64,000 nt of DNA from Deltaproteobacteria bacterium (GTDB lineage Bacteria; Desulfobacterota; Binatia; DP-6). Numbering within the stretch: the first letter of the stretch is position 1; each line of letters opens with the position of its first letter. The notes beneath the pieces are model-generated. The model was given only the letters and a program-made list of their open reading frames with translations, had not been told where the DNA came from and ran no database searches. Of the stretch, positions 1 through 7,793 are shown one piece after another. The position numbers and the translations under genes are program-made. The stretch spans positions 1 through 64,000 of the forward strand of contig VBKJ01000146.1 of NCBI GenBank assembly GCA_005879795.1, given 5' to 3'.

Positions 1-464
1 TCAGGCGCGCAGAGGCGGTCGCCTTCGACGTGGCCGACTACGATCCCGAGACTGGCGCACTCACCATCCGGCGGGGCAAGGGTAACAAGGCTCGCCTCAT
101 GTACGCGACGAACGGCGCCCGCGATGCCCTTGCGGCCTGGTTGACGGTGCGTGGCTCGGAGCCGGGGCCGTTGTTCGTCCCGGTGGACAAGGCGGGCCGC
201 ATCATGCTCCGCCGGCTGACACCCGAGTCCGTGTTTGACCGCCTCGCCCATCTGGCGAAGCGCGCCGGCATCGCCCGCTTTTCCCCGCACGACATGCGCC
301 GCAGCTTCATCTCCGACCTACTCGATAACGGCGCCGACTTGGCCGTGGTGCAGGCAATGGCCGGGCACGCGAACCCGGCGACCACGGCGCGGTACGACCG
401 GCGGGGCGAGAGGGCAAAGCAGGGGGCCGCTGGGTTGTTGGTCGTGCCCTATGTGCCGGCGTGA
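1..464 (+). CDS. Tyrosine recombinase/integrase, C-terminal part (5' end outside window)
   Basis: C-terminal catalytic domain of a phage-type tyrosine recombinase, which cuts and rejoins DNA at attachment sites. The frame is already open at base 3 and begins with RRAEA, which fits the first catalytic Arg box, so the true start lies upstream of the window; the GTG at 30 is internal. Counting from that GTG, HDMRR (residues 87-91) supplies the H-x-x-R box, GH at 112-113 the next conserved His, and Tyr122 in TARYDRR is the expected nucleophile. The catalytic end is intact. It points toward tRNA-Gly 400 bp downstream, the usual layout of an integrated element whose body lies to the left. Its last 16 bases overlap a small reverse-strand gene. 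Confidence 0.9.
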   Translation, partial: RRAEAVAFDVADYDPETGALTIRRGKGNKARLMYATNGARDALAAWLTVRGSEPGPLFVPVDKAGRIMLRRLTPESVFDRLAHLAKRAGIARFSPHDMRRSFISDLLDNGADLAVVQAMAGHANPATTARYDRRGERAKQGAAGLLVVPYVPA

Positions 465-652
465 GGCTGTTCCTCGTCGTCCTCGTCTTCAACAGTGACC
501 GGCTCAACCTGCGTGGCAGATAGGCGTGCGTACAGCCGCCCACCGCTGGCGAAGAGAGCACGATCCCCGGCGCGCACGGTACCGTTGGTCCCGGTCAGGT
601 TGGGCGCGTCGGCGAGTTCCCGCAGGAGAGCGCGAAGCTGATCCCGTCGCAT
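449..652 (-). CDS. Small hypothetical protein (67 aa), antiparallel to integrase end
   Basis: Not recognised. The ATG at 652 is preceded by a clear Shine-Dalgarno sequence (GGGAGGA, about 6-8 bases upstream), which is why this start was preferred to the longer open frame reaching 811. The product begins MRRDQLRALLRELADAP, has a middle part rich in small residues, and ends with a strongly acidic stretch (EDEDDEE). No signal peptide or membrane segment is visible. It lies between the integrase and the decayed second integrase tail, so it is probably part of the mobile element. A regulatory or excision role is possible but nothing in the sequence proves it. Confidence 0.45.
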   Translation of the reverse strand: MRRDQLRALLRELADAPNLTGTNGTVRAGDRALFASGGRLYARLSATQVEPVTVEDEDDEEQPHAGT

Positions 653-697
653 CGTATGTCCTCCCGCGCCTGCTTCGCCTGACAAAACTGGCGTGTC

Positions 698-778
698 AAC
701 CCCAAGTCGGATGCGACCTCGAAGCGGCCCAAGCAGCGGGCGGTTGGGCTGCTCGTCGTGCCCTACGTGCCGGCGTGA
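698..778 (+). pseudogene. Remnant of a second integrase C-terminus
   Basis: The frame ending at the TGA at 776-778 reads KQRAVGLLVVPYVPA, nearly the same as the last residues of the upstream integrase (KQGAAGLLVVPYVPA). The final 48 bases differ from that gene's 3' end at only about seven positions. Upstream of this tail no recombinase motif survives (no HxxR or GH box), so this is the leftover 3' end of a related integrase gene. It sits about 95 bp from the 3' end of tRNA-Gly, which suggests that related elements used the site more than once. Confidence 0.7.
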
Positions 779-871
779 TCGGACAAACGGCCGGGGACGA
801 ACAGCCACCAAACAGCCACCAGCGGTCCGCAGCTTGAAGCGCGGTTGCGCCTAACTCCTCGAACTCACGAG

Positions 872-943
<72 letters not shown>

Positions 944-1048
944 AACGGCCCGAGACCGTAGCGCACTCGTCCTCGCCTCGCAACACTACCGCCCGCGCGC
1001 GCTTCCTTGACTGCCTGGGGACCCGCGCCTACGATCCCTCCGACCCGC

Positions 1049-1657
1049 ATGGCGACGCCCCGCGCGCGCTCGAGCTCCAGCCGGACGGCCATCCGGGCGC
1101 TGTTCGAGGCGAGTGCGCGCGCTCGCGAGGTCTTCCTGCAGGAGAACGCCGACACGCTCGAGCGTGCCATCGACCTGATCGCCGACGCGCTCGCGGCCGG
1201 ACGGAAGCTGCTCCTCTTCGGCAACGGCGGCAGCGCCGCCGACGCCCAGCATCTCGCGGCGGAGTTCGTCGGACGGTTCCAGCGCGAGCGGCGGCCGCTT
1301 CCCGCCATCGCGCTCACCACCGATACCTCGGCGCTCACCGCCATCGCCAACGATTACGGCTACGACGAGGTGTTCGCCCGCCAGGTGCGCGCGCTCGGCG
1401 CCGCGGGCGACGTCGCGCTCGCCATCTCGACCAGCGGCCGCTCGCCCAGCGTGCTGCGCGCGATCGACGTGTGCCGGGAGCTCGGCATCAAGACCATCGG
1501 GCTCACCGGGGGCGACGGCGGGACGCTCGCCGGCCTGGTCGATCTCTGCCTGCGCGTGTCCGCGAGCACCCACGCGGCGCGCATCCAGGAGACGCACATC
1601 CTGATCGGACACGTGCTCTGCGAGCTCGTCGATCGCCGCTTGTTCGGGGAGTCGTAG
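1049..1657 (+). CDS. gmhA: Sedoheptulose-7-phosphate isomerase (SIS domain)
   Basis: Predicted cytosolic isomerase converting D-sedoheptulose 7-phosphate to D-glycero-D-manno-heptose 7-phosphate, the first step to ADP-heptose for lipopolysaccharide inner core. The product is 202 aa, near the family's 190-200. Visible SIS-domain signatures are GNGGSAADAQH, the AISTSGRSPSV phosphate loop and, near the C-terminus, the E-T-H motif in IQETHILIGH that carries a catalytic/metal His. The ATG at 1049 fits the family length; a TTG at 1007 is also open. It heads a compact same-strand cluster; the next gene starts on the base after its stop. No other heptose gene is nearby. Confidence 0.85.
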   Translation: MATPRARSSSSRTAIRALFEASARAREVFLQENADTLERAIDLIADALAAGRKLLLFGNGGSAADAQHLAAEFVGRFQRERRPLPAIALTTDTSALTAIANDYGYDEVFARQVRALGAAGDVALAISTSGRSPSVLRAIDVCRELGIKTIGLTGGDGGTLAGLVDLCLRVSASTHAARIQETHILIGHVLCELVDRRLFGES

Positions 1658-2632
1658 GTGAGTCGTCCGCGGCGCCCGGGCCGCGCCCCCGTCCCGCTCG
1701 ACATGTCGCGCGTCCGCACGGTGCCGCTCGCCCGGCGGCCGAGCCTGGTGGCCGCGGCGAGCCTCGGTCGCCCAGTCGGGGCCGGGATGACGGTGCGCCG
1801 GCTCGTCGCCCGGCTGCCGGACATCCTCGCCGCGCGCGATCTCCGCGGCGCCGTCGAGCGCATCGCGGGGGCGCTCCGCCGCGGTCGGCCGGTCGTCCTC
1901 GGCATGGGCGCGCACCCGATCAAGGTCGGGCTCGGGCCCGTCATCGTCGACCTGATCGAGCGTGGCCGCCTCGCGGCGGTGGCGATGAACGGCGCCTGCC
2001 TGGTGCACGACTTCGAGCTCGCCTGGAACGGCCGGACCTCCGAGGACGTCGGCCCGGGCCTCGAGCGCGGCACCTTCGGGATGGCGCGCGAGACCGGCGA
2101 GTTCCTGAACCGCGCCACGCGCGAGGGCGTCGCGGCCGGGCGCGGGCTCGGGCGCGCGATCGGCGAGGCCATCCTGCGCGCGCGCCTTCCCTTTCGCCGG
2201 ACCAGCATCCTCGCCGCGGCGGCGCGGGCGGACATCCCGGCCACCGCGCACGTGGCGATCGGCACCGACATCGTCCACATGCACCCGAGCGCCGACGGGG
2301 CCGCGATCGGCGAGGGGAGCCTGCGCGACTTCCACCTGCTCGCGGGCGTGATGGCGCGGCTCGCGGGCGGGGTCTACCTTAATCTGGGCTCGGCCGTCGT
2401 ATTGCCGGAGGTGTTCGTCAAGGCGCTCAACCTGGCGCGCAACGTGGGCCATCCGGTGCGCGACCTCACCACGATCGACATGGATTTCAACCGTCACTAC
2501 CGCCCGGCGGTGAACGTGGTGGCGCGACCCACCGCGGCGGGCGGCCGCGGCATCCAGCTCACGGGCCACCACGAGATCATGTTCCCGCTCCTCTGGGCCG
2601 CGGTGGAGGACGCGCTCGCGCGGCGTCGATGA
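1658..2632 (+). CDS. Deoxyhypusine-synthase-like conserved protein
   Basis: 324 aa, GTG start directly after the gmhA stop with GGGGAG upstream. Motifs such as VVLGMGAHPIKVGL, MNGACLVHDFELA and the SEDV stretch resemble the Rossmann-like core of the deoxyhypusine synthase family, including the NG-A-x2-HD segment. True deoxyhypusine synthase modifies eIF5A, which bacteria lack, so the substrate here is unknown; homologues in bacteria are sometimes annotated as amine-transfer enzymes. Genetic coupling to gmhA (no gap) and to the SAM hydrolase gene (4-base overlap) suggests one transcript. Family assignment is from memory of motifs and is moderate; function is open. Confidence 0.5.
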   Translation: MSRPRRPGRAPVPLDMSRVRTVPLARRPSLVAAASLGRPVGAGMTVRRLVARLPDILAARDLRGAVERIAGALRRGRPVVLGMGAHPIKVGLGPVIVDLIERGRLAAVAMNGACLVHDFELAWNGRTSEDVGPGLERGTFGMARETGEFLNRATREGVAAGRGLGRAIGEAILRARLPFRRTSILAAAARADIPATAHVAIGTDIVHMHPSADGAAIGEGSLRDFHLLAGVMARLAGGVYLNLGSAVVLPEVFVKALNLARNVGHPVRDLTTIDMDFNRHYRPAVNVVARPTAAGGRGIQLTGHHEIMFPLLWAAVEDALARRR

Positions 2633-3408
2633 GTATCATCACGCTCACCACAGACTTCGGTGCCGCGGACCCGTTCGTCGGCATCATGAAGGGCGTGATC
2701 GCGGGCCGCGCGCCCACGGCGCGCGTGATCGACCTGACGCACGGCGTCCCGCCCCACGACGTACTGGCCGGCGCGCTCATCCTCCGCCATTCGGTGCCCT
2801 ACTTCCCGCGCAGCACGATTCACCTCGCGGTGGTCGACCCCGGCGTGGGGAGCGAGCGGCGGGCGCTGTGCGTCGAGACTGCCGGCACCCTGCTGGTCGG
2901 CCCGGACAACGGGCTGCTCTCGCTCGCCGCACCCCGCATCGAGATCCGCCGCATCATTCACCTGACGGCGGAGCACTTCTTCCTCTCCCCGCGCAGCGCG
3001 ACGTTTCACGGACGCGACGTGTTCGCGCCGGTCGCCGCCGCGCTGGCGGCGGGGACACCCGTCGAGAAGCTCGGGAGCGAGGTGCGGGACATGCAGCGGC
3101 TCGACCTGCCCCCGGTCGTGCGCGAGGGGCACGCGCTCCGCGGCCAGGTGATCTACGTCGATCACTTCGGCAACCTGGTGACCAACGTGAGCGCCGCCGA
3201 TCTGGCCGGCCTGACCGTCCGCGCGCCGTCGATCGGGATCGGGAACGTCCGCCTGCGCGGCGTCGCGCCTTCCTATGCCGCGGTCCAACGTGGCGAGCCC
3301 GTCGCCGTCGTGAACAGCTGGGGGCTCGTCGAGCTCGCGGTGCGTGAGGGCTCGGCGCGCGATCAACTGGGCGCCAGTGTCGGCGCGGCTGTCGTGATCG
3401 AGGCGTGA
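2629..3408 (+). CDS. SAM hydroxide adenosyltransferase / SAM hydrolase (DUF62)
   Basis: 259-aa member of the fluorinase/chlorinase/SAM-hydroxide adenosyltransferase family, which uses water to split S-adenosylmethionine into adenosine and methionine. Visible signatures are ITLTTDFG at the N-terminus (metal/SAM-binding Asp), VVDPGVGS, GPDNGLL and VDHFGNLVTN, all typical of the two-domain fold. Length fits the hydrolase rather than the halogenases. Start ATG at 2629 overlaps the previous stop by four bases, and its own stop overlaps the next start (GTGA), so translation is probably coupled through the cluster. Confidence 0.85.
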   Translation: MSIITLTTDFGAADPFVGIMKGVIAGRAPTARVIDLTHGVPPHDVLAGALILRHSVPYFPRSTIHLAVVDPGVGSERRALCVETAGTLLVGPDNGLLSLAAPRIEIRRIIHLTAEHFFLSPRSATFHGRDVFAPVAAALAAGTPVEKLGSEVRDMQRLDLPPVVREGHALRGQVIYVDHFGNLVTNVSAADLAGLTVRAPSIGIGNVRLRGVAPSYAAVQRGEPVAVVNSWGLVELAVREGSARDQLGASVGAAVVIEA

Positions 3409-4310
3409 TGGCGATCGACGAACGCTCGAGCGAGGGGGTGTCGCCGGCCGCGCTGGCGCGGCCGATGGCCGGCGCACGCTCCCCCGCCGTGCACGCCGTG
3501 CTGCTCGGGGCGACGATCTTCAGCGCCACGCTGGCTGGCGTCGACGTGGACCCGCTCGCGCTCGCTGCGCATCCCGCGCTCCTCCTCCGCGGGCTGCCGT
3601 TCGCGGCCACCCTGGTTTTCATCCTTCTCGTGCACGAGTCCGGGCACTACGTCGCCTGCCTCCGGCACCGCGTGAGCGCTTCCCTGCCCTACTTCATCCC
3701 GGCGCCGCTCGTGAGCCCGGTCGGAACGTTCGGCGCCTTCATCCGCATCCGCTCGCGCTTCCCCGACCGGCGCGCGCTCTTCGACATCGGCGCGGCGGGG
3801 CCGTGGGCGGGGTTCGTGGTGGCGCTGGTCGCCACCGTGGTCGGGCTCGCGCACTCGACCGTGCTCGCCGAGCCCCCCCGGTGGCACGGCGTCGAGTGCG
3901 GTGACTCGCTTCTGACCGCGTTCCTCACCCGCGCCGTCCTCCACGTGGACTCCGCCACGGTGGTCCTGCATCCCGTCGCCTTCGCGGGCTGGTTCGGGCT
4001 CTTCGTGACCTCGATCAACCTGATCCCAGTCGGACAGCTCGACGGCGGGCACGTGCTCTACGCGGCGGTCGGCCGTGGCGCCCCCTGGGTCCCGGCGCTC
4101 CTCATCGCCTTCCTCGCCTGGCTCGGCGTGCGTGGCTGGCCCGGCTGGCTCCTGTGGACGGTCATCATCAGCGTGCTCTGGTCGCTCGGCCATCCGCCGA
4201 CCGACGACGACCGGCGTGCGCTCGGCCGAGGCCGCCGGCTCGCCGCTCTCGCCACCTTCGTGATATTCGTCCTCACCTTCGTGCCCGAGCCCATCAAGCT
4301 TCTCCCATGA
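3405..4310 (+). CDS. Site-2-protease-family membrane metalloprotease (M50)
   Basis: Multi-pass membrane zinc protease of 301 aa. HESGH at residues 77-81 is the HExxH zinc site inside the first of several hydrophobic helices, and [12 protein letters not shown] near residue 210 gives the N-x-x-P-x-x-x-x-D-G motif with the third zinc ligand. There is no PDZ domain, as in compact S2P/SpoIVFB-like members that cut within membranes. GTG at 3405 (GTGA overlap with the preceding gene) or the adjacent ATG at 3408 may start it. The downstream gene overlaps its stop by four bases. The substrate cannot be predicted. Confidence 0.85.
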   Translation: MMAIDERSSEGVSPAALARPMAGARSPAVHAVLLGATIFSATLAGVDVDPLALAAHPALLLRGLPFAATLVFILLVHESGHYVACLRHRVSASLPYFIPAPLVSPVGTFGAFIRIRSRFPDRRALFDIGAAGPWAGFVVALVATVVGLAHSTVLAEPPRWHGVECGDSLLTAFLTRAVLHVDSATVVLHPVAFAGWFGLFVTSINLIPVGQLDGGHVLYAAVGRGAPWVPALLIAFLAWLGVRGWPGWLLWTVIISVLWSLGHPPTDDDRRALGRGRRLAALATFVIFVLTFVPEPIKLLP

Positions 4311-4759
4311 GCGAGCGCCCGAGCTGGCACCAGTACTTCCTCACCATCACGCGCCAGGTGGCGGAGCGCTCCACCTGCGCGCGCGCCAAGGTGGGCGCGG
4401 TGATCGTGCGCGACAAGAACATCCTGGCGACGGGGTACAACGGCTCGCCCGCCGGGCTGCCGCACTGCACCGACGTGGGGTGCCTCGTCTACACGTCGCG
4501 CACGCCGTCCGGCGAGACGGAGGAGAACTGCTTCCGCACCATCCACGCCGAGATCAACGCCATCGCGCAGGCGGCGAAGAACGGCGCCAGCATCCGCGAC
4601 GCCGACATCTACATCACGCACACGCCCTGCATTCACTGCCTGAAGGTGCTCATCAACACGGGCATCCGCCGCATCTTCTACGAGCGCGAGTACAAGCGAC
4701 AGACGCTCGACGAGCTGCTCCGCTACACGGAGGTTCGGCTCGAGCGCGTCGAGCCGTGA
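4307..4759 (+). CDS. comEB: Deoxycytidylate (dCMP) deaminase
   Basis: 150-aa zinc deaminase making dUMP from dCMP for dTTP synthesis. HAE at residues 80-82 (zinc His and proton-shuttle Glu) and PCIHC at 107-111 (two zinc Cys) form the standard cytidine-deaminase-type site; [13 protein letters not shown] near residue 42 is the typical substrate loop of dCMP deaminases. The ATG at 4307 was chosen because it overlaps the M50 stop as ATGA and gives the usual family N-terminus (SWHQYFL); an upstream frame extension to 4154 is an overlap artefact. Confidence 0.9.
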   Translation: MSERPSWHQYFLTITRQVAERSTCARAKVGAVIVRDKNILATGYNGSPAGLPHCTDVGCLVYTSRTPSGETEENCFRTIHAEINAIAQAAKNGASIRDADIYITHTPCIHCLKVLINTGIRRIFYEREYKRQTLDELLRYTEVRLERVEP

Positions 4760-4905
4760 GCGGCGGCGGCCGGTGCGGCTGGCGGGGGTTGCCAGTCGAT
4801 CCGCACCAGGTAGACGAGGAGCGCGAGCAGCGCGAGAGCGACCAGCAGATCGAGGAGACTCAGGCCCTCCGCCCCTCGGCGTCCCACGCGGCGCAGGATA
4901 GCCAA
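4723..4905 (-). CDS. Possible small membrane/prepilin-like ORF
   Basis: 60-aa reverse-strand frame filling the gap between the dCMP deaminase and pgeF genes. Its core [20 protein letters not shown] is a single hydrophobic helix that looks like a type IV prepilin N-terminus (G, then hydrophobic residue, Ser, LL, acidic residue at +5), but with Asp instead of Glu and almost no globular domain after it. The start would be TTG at 4905 or a GTG further in; no good ribosome site is seen, and 37 bases overlap the dCMP deaminase. It may be a truncated minor pilin, a small membrane protein, or a chance frame. Confidence 0.25.
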   Translation of the reverse strand: MAILRRVGRRGAEGLSLLDLLVALALLALLVYLVRIDWQPPPAAPAAAAHGSTRSSRTSV

Positions 4906-4931
4906 GCCCGCCCGGCGCCGCCAGGCGGACC

Positions 4932-5609
4932 GTGCTGACGCACGCCCCCTGGGACGCCGTGCCGGGCCTGCGGCACGGGTTTCTCGGCGCCGCCGAGTGC
5001 GCCGCCGCCCCGGGCTGGGAAACGGTCCTCGCCCGCGTCGGCGTGCGCGTGCCGCTCGCCCTCCCGCGCCAGGTACACGGCAGACGGGTCGTGAACGCGA
5101 CCTCGGCCGGCGTGCAGCCCGAGGCCGACGGCCTGGCCAGCACGACGACGGGGCTCCTGATCGGCGTCGTCACGGCGGACTGCATGCCGGTCCTGCTCGC
5201 CCACCGCCGATGCCGCGTCGTGGCCGCGGTGCACGCGGGATGGCGCGGGGTGGCGGCCGGCGTACTCGAGTCCGCAGTGGCGCACCTCCGCGCGGCGTTC
5301 GGCACGCGACCGGGCGAGCTCGAGGCCGTGATCGGCCCCGCCATCGCCGGCTGCTGCTACGAGGTGGGAGCCGACGTCGTCGACGCCTTCCGTGCCCGCG
5401 CGGGCAACCCGGCGGCGCCCGCCTGGACGCCGCGCGGGAGCCGCCTTCACCTCGACCTGCGCATCGCCGCTCGCTGCCTCCTCCAAGCGGCAGGGGTCCG
5501 ATCGGTGGCTACGCTCGGCCCGTGCACCGCGTGCGGCGAGGGCTACCACTCCTACCGTCGCGACGGAGCGCGAACGGGCCGGCAGCTCAGCTTTGCTGGA
5601 TGGGAGTAG
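4932..5609 (+). CDS. pgeF: Peptidoglycan editing factor / purine nucleoside phosphorylase (YfiH/DUF152)
   Basis: 225-aa multicopper-oxidase-like (laccase-domain) protein. Members act as purine nucleoside phosphorylases/adenosine deaminases, and PgeF removes wrongly incorporated L-Ser from UDP-MurNAc peptides. Motifs RQVHG (near 47), TADCMPVLL, VHAGWRG, IGPAIAGCCYEVG and the C-terminal YHSYRRDGARTGRQLSF carry the conserved Cys/His zinc ligands. GTG start at 4932. It closes the gmhA-to-pgeF same-strand cluster after a 172-bp gap and converges with the next gene, overlapping it by 23 bp. Its link to adenosine chemistry fits the SAM hydrolase two genes upstream, though this is inference. Confidence 0.88.
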   Translation: MLTHAPWDAVPGLRHGFLGAAECAAAPGWETVLARVGVRVPLALPRQVHGRRVVNATSAGVQPEADGLASTTTGLLIGVVTADCMPVLLAHRRCRVVAAVHAGWRGVAAGVLESAVAHLRAAFGTRPGELEAVIGPAIAGCCYEVGADVVDAFRARAGNPAAPAWTPRGSRLHLDLRIAARCLLQAAGVRSVATLGPCTACGEGYHSYRRDGARTGRQLSFAGWE

Positions 5610-6444
5610 CGGCCGCGACCGGAACGACCTTGGGTTCGTCGAAGCGCGCGGGGTCTTCCAGGAAGGCGCGGAAGAGCTGGGCCATCGCCCCGCCGTGCCA
5701 GCCGTCCATGAAGCGGTGGTCGAAGGTGACGCCGAGGGTCATCATCGGCCGCACCACCACCCGGCCCGCCTCCACGACCGGCTTCTCCTGCACCTCGCCC
5801 ACCAGCACGACGAGGGGCGTGCGGCTGAACGGGACGAGCGGCGCGTAGGCCTGCGCCAGGCCGAACATGCCCACGTTCGTGACCATCGCGCTGCCGAACT
5901 CGTCCTTCACGACCCCGAGCCGCGTGAGGTCGAGGTCCAGGTCGTAGACCAGGTACGCTATGGTGCGCATGACGGGTCCGAGCAGGAGCAGCGGGATGCG
6001 GTCGAGGAGCGATTTGGTGCGCTCGACCTGGCGGTCCTGCCGCGCGCGCAGGCGCTCCACGCGGGTCTCCATCTCGCGCGCGATCTCGAGGACGCTCTTC
6101 ACGTCGGCGCGCGCGATCTTGATGCCCGAGAGCTCCGTCCCGCCTTCGATCGCCACCTGGAGGAAGATGTCGACGCTGTCGCGCAGCATGATGCGGCCGC
6201 GGGCCACGATCCCGTTCAGCTGGGGATACTGGCGCAGCGCCAGCGCGACCCCGCGCGCCACGAGATGCGTCACGGTGACGCGCACTCCGCTCTCCTCGCG
6301 CAACCGCTCGACGTAGGCGAGCGCCGACCGCATGGGGATGTCGAGCTGGGCGTAGACGCTCGGATCCCGGGGGGGCCGCCAGGCCTGCGTCGCCACCCGG
6401 CGCCAGCCGCGGAGCGGCTGGAGGGGCTTGAAGGTGCGCGGCAT
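5587..6444 (-). CDS. 2-oxoacid dehydrogenase E2-like acyltransferase domain, no lipoyl domain
   Basis: 285-aa protein matching the catalytic (chloramphenicol-acetyltransferase-like) domain of dihydrolipoamide acyltransferases. The active-site motif DHRFMDGWHGG near residue 245 gives the H-x-x-x-D-G pair. It lacks the N-terminal lipoyl and subunit-binding domains that true E2 enzymes have, and no E1 or E3 gene is near, so it probably acts as a stand-alone acyl-CoA acyltransferase. The ATG at 6444 starts the conserved part; a much longer open frame continues upstream only because of the high GC content. Residues 150-180 contain a hydrophobic stretch (LLLLGPVM) that may contact the membrane. Confidence 0.75.
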   Translation of the reverse strand: MPRTFKPLQPLRGWRRVATQAWRPPRDPSVYAQLDIPMRSALAYVERLREESGVRVTVTHLVARGVALALRQYPQLNGIVARGRIMLRDSVDIFLQVAIEGGTELSGIKIARADVKSVLEIAREMETRVERLRARQDRQVERTKSLLDRIPLLLLGPVMRTIAYLVYDLDLDLTRLGVVKDEFGSAMVTNVGMFGLAQAYAPLVPFSRTPLVVLVGEVQEKPVVEAGRVVVRPMMTLGVTFDHRFMDGWHGGAMAQLFRAFLEDPARFDEPKVVPVAAATPIQQS

Positions 6445-6600
6445 CACGTGGTGCCCGGGAAAGGCGCCGCACTCTAGCGAGCGCAGATCCGGGCTGTCAA
6501 CGCGCCGCCGGCCCGCGCGAGCGCGTTCTTGAGCGGGGACCGGACGGCTGCTAGCCTCCACGCAAGGCGGCCCGAACGTCCGGGCCCCGGGAGGTGTCCC

Positions 6601-6873
6601 GTGACAAGGTCTCTGTTCGCGCTCGCCCTCGCCGTCGTCCTCCTCGGTGCCCCAAGCGCCGCGCGGGCGCACGACGCCTACGACGACTCCGAATCGAACC
6701 CGCTCCGCCTGGCGGCGTACGGGCTCTACCCGGTCGGCTTCATGCTCGAGTGGATCGTCATGCGCCCGATGCACTTCGTGGTCTCGAACCCGCAGCTCGA
6801 GCGCGTCTTCGGGCACGTGCCCCACGAGAGCCCCTTCGGCGGGTACGAGGCCTACGAGCCCGCCTCCCAGTAG
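6601..6873 (+). CDS. Small secreted hypothetical protein
   Basis: 90-aa protein starting at GTG 6601 with GGGAGGTG just upstream. Residues 1-23 form a clear signal peptide (TRSLFALALAVVLLGAPSA, cleavage after ARA). The mature part is about 65 residues, begins HDAYDDSESNP, contains a semi-hydrophobic segment (YGLYPVGFMLEWIVM) and ends in a flexible GGYEAYEPASQ tail. No known domain was recognised. It is followed after 24 bp by rlmE on the same strand. Likely periplasmic or attached to the envelope. Confidence 0.7.
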   Translation: MTRSLFALALAVVLLGAPSAARAHDAYDDSESNPLRLAAYGLYPVGFMLEWIVMRPMHFVVSNPQLERVFGHVPHESPFGGYEAYEPASQ

Positions 6874-6897
6874 CGCCCGTCTCCGCGCGGGCGCGGC

Positions 6898-7503
6898 ATG
6901 AGCTACCGGCGGAAGGACGCCTACTACCGCCGCGCCCGGGCCACCGGCTACCGTGCCCGCAGCGCCTACAAGCTCGCGCAGCTGGACTCCCGCTTCCGGC
7001 TTCTCCGACGCGGCGACGCCGTCGTCGACCTGGGCGCATGGCCGGGTGGATGGCTTCAGGTGGCCCTCGAGGCGGTCGGCCCCCGCGGTCGCGTGGTCGG
7101 CGTCGACCTGGTCCCCGTCGAGCCGCTGCCGGCGCCGAACCTGCGCCTGGTGAGCGGTGATGTGCGGGATCCGTCCACGTGGCGGGTCGTGCTGGAGCAT
7201 CTGGGTCGGCCCGCCGATGTCGTCCTCTCGGACCTCGCGCCCAAGCTGACCGGAATCCGGGAGACGGACGATGCGCGCTCGAGCGAGCTCGTGGCGGCGG
7301 TGCTCGAGGTGCTTCCAGCCGTCCTGCGCCCCGGCGGGAACCTCCTGATCAAGCTCTTCATGGGTGGGGCGCTCGACGTCGCCACGGCCGAGCTGCGGCG
7401 CCGCTTCGAGGAGTTCCGAACGACGCGGCCCGACGCCACCCGGAAGGCATCGGCCGAGGTGTACGGGGTCGGACGCGGCCACCGCGGAGCACCCGCGCGC
7501 TGA
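6898..7503 (+). CDS. rlmE: 23S rRNA (uridine-2'-O)-methyltransferase
   Basis: 201-aa FtsJ/RrmJ-type SAM-dependent methyltransferase that methylates U2552 of 23S rRNA during late 50S assembly. The K-D-K-E catalytic set is visible: Lys in SAYKLAQ, Asp in LSDLAP, Lys in LLIKLF and Glu in ASAEVYGV. The SAM loop is VDLGAWPGGW (family usually DLGAAPGGW). ATG at 6898. Length matches the family (about 205). It probably shares a transcript with the secreted protein upstream. Confidence 0.9.
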   Translation: MSYRRKDAYYRRARATGYRARSAYKLAQLDSRFRLLRRGDAVVDLGAWPGGWLQVALEAVGPRGRVVGVDLVPVEPLPAPNLRLVSGDVRDPSTWRVVLEHLGRPADVVLSDLAPKLTGIRETDDARSSELVAAVLEVLPAVLRPGGNLLIKLFMGGALDVATAELRRRFEEFRTTRPDATRKASAEVYGVGRGHRGAPAR

Positions 7504-7793
7504 GATGCGGGGTTGGACCTGGTGTGTGGAAAACTTGTGGATATCGAAAATCCGTGCCGCACCAGGGGTATACGCCAGTGCTCCGGAGACACGCCGTCAA
7601 GACCCGGGCCGATCCCCATATAAGTGCCTGTTTCGGCTGGAGCAACGCACTTTGAACATCGTCGGCAAAAGGGCAGGGAGCGAACGCGTTCATTGGCCAA
7701 AACCGCGCCCAGCGCGGTGTTGACAAGTCGGTGCGTCGCGAAGCCGCGCTGGGCGAGGATTTGCTCGCGCGCGAGCGCGGAAAGGGGCGTGGA
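7504..7793. other. 290-bp gene-free interval with two DnaA-box-like sites
   Basis: No plausible gene. At 7525-7533 (TGTGGAAAA) and 7536-7544 (TGTGGATAT) there are two direct 9-mers, each 8/9 to the reverse DnaA-box consensus TGTGGATAA, eleven bases apart. At 7702-7718 an inverted repeat ACCGCGC/GCGCGGT with a 3-base loop is followed by TTGACA at 7720-7725, a possible -35 element for the M20 peptidase gene, although no good -10 follows. The stretch is less GC-rich than its surroundings. Confidence 0.45.

Noticed and set aside
6445-7482. N-terminal extension of the E2-like protein
   Set aside because: Overlaps the secreted protein and rlmE on the other strand, no lipoyl domain or other homology.
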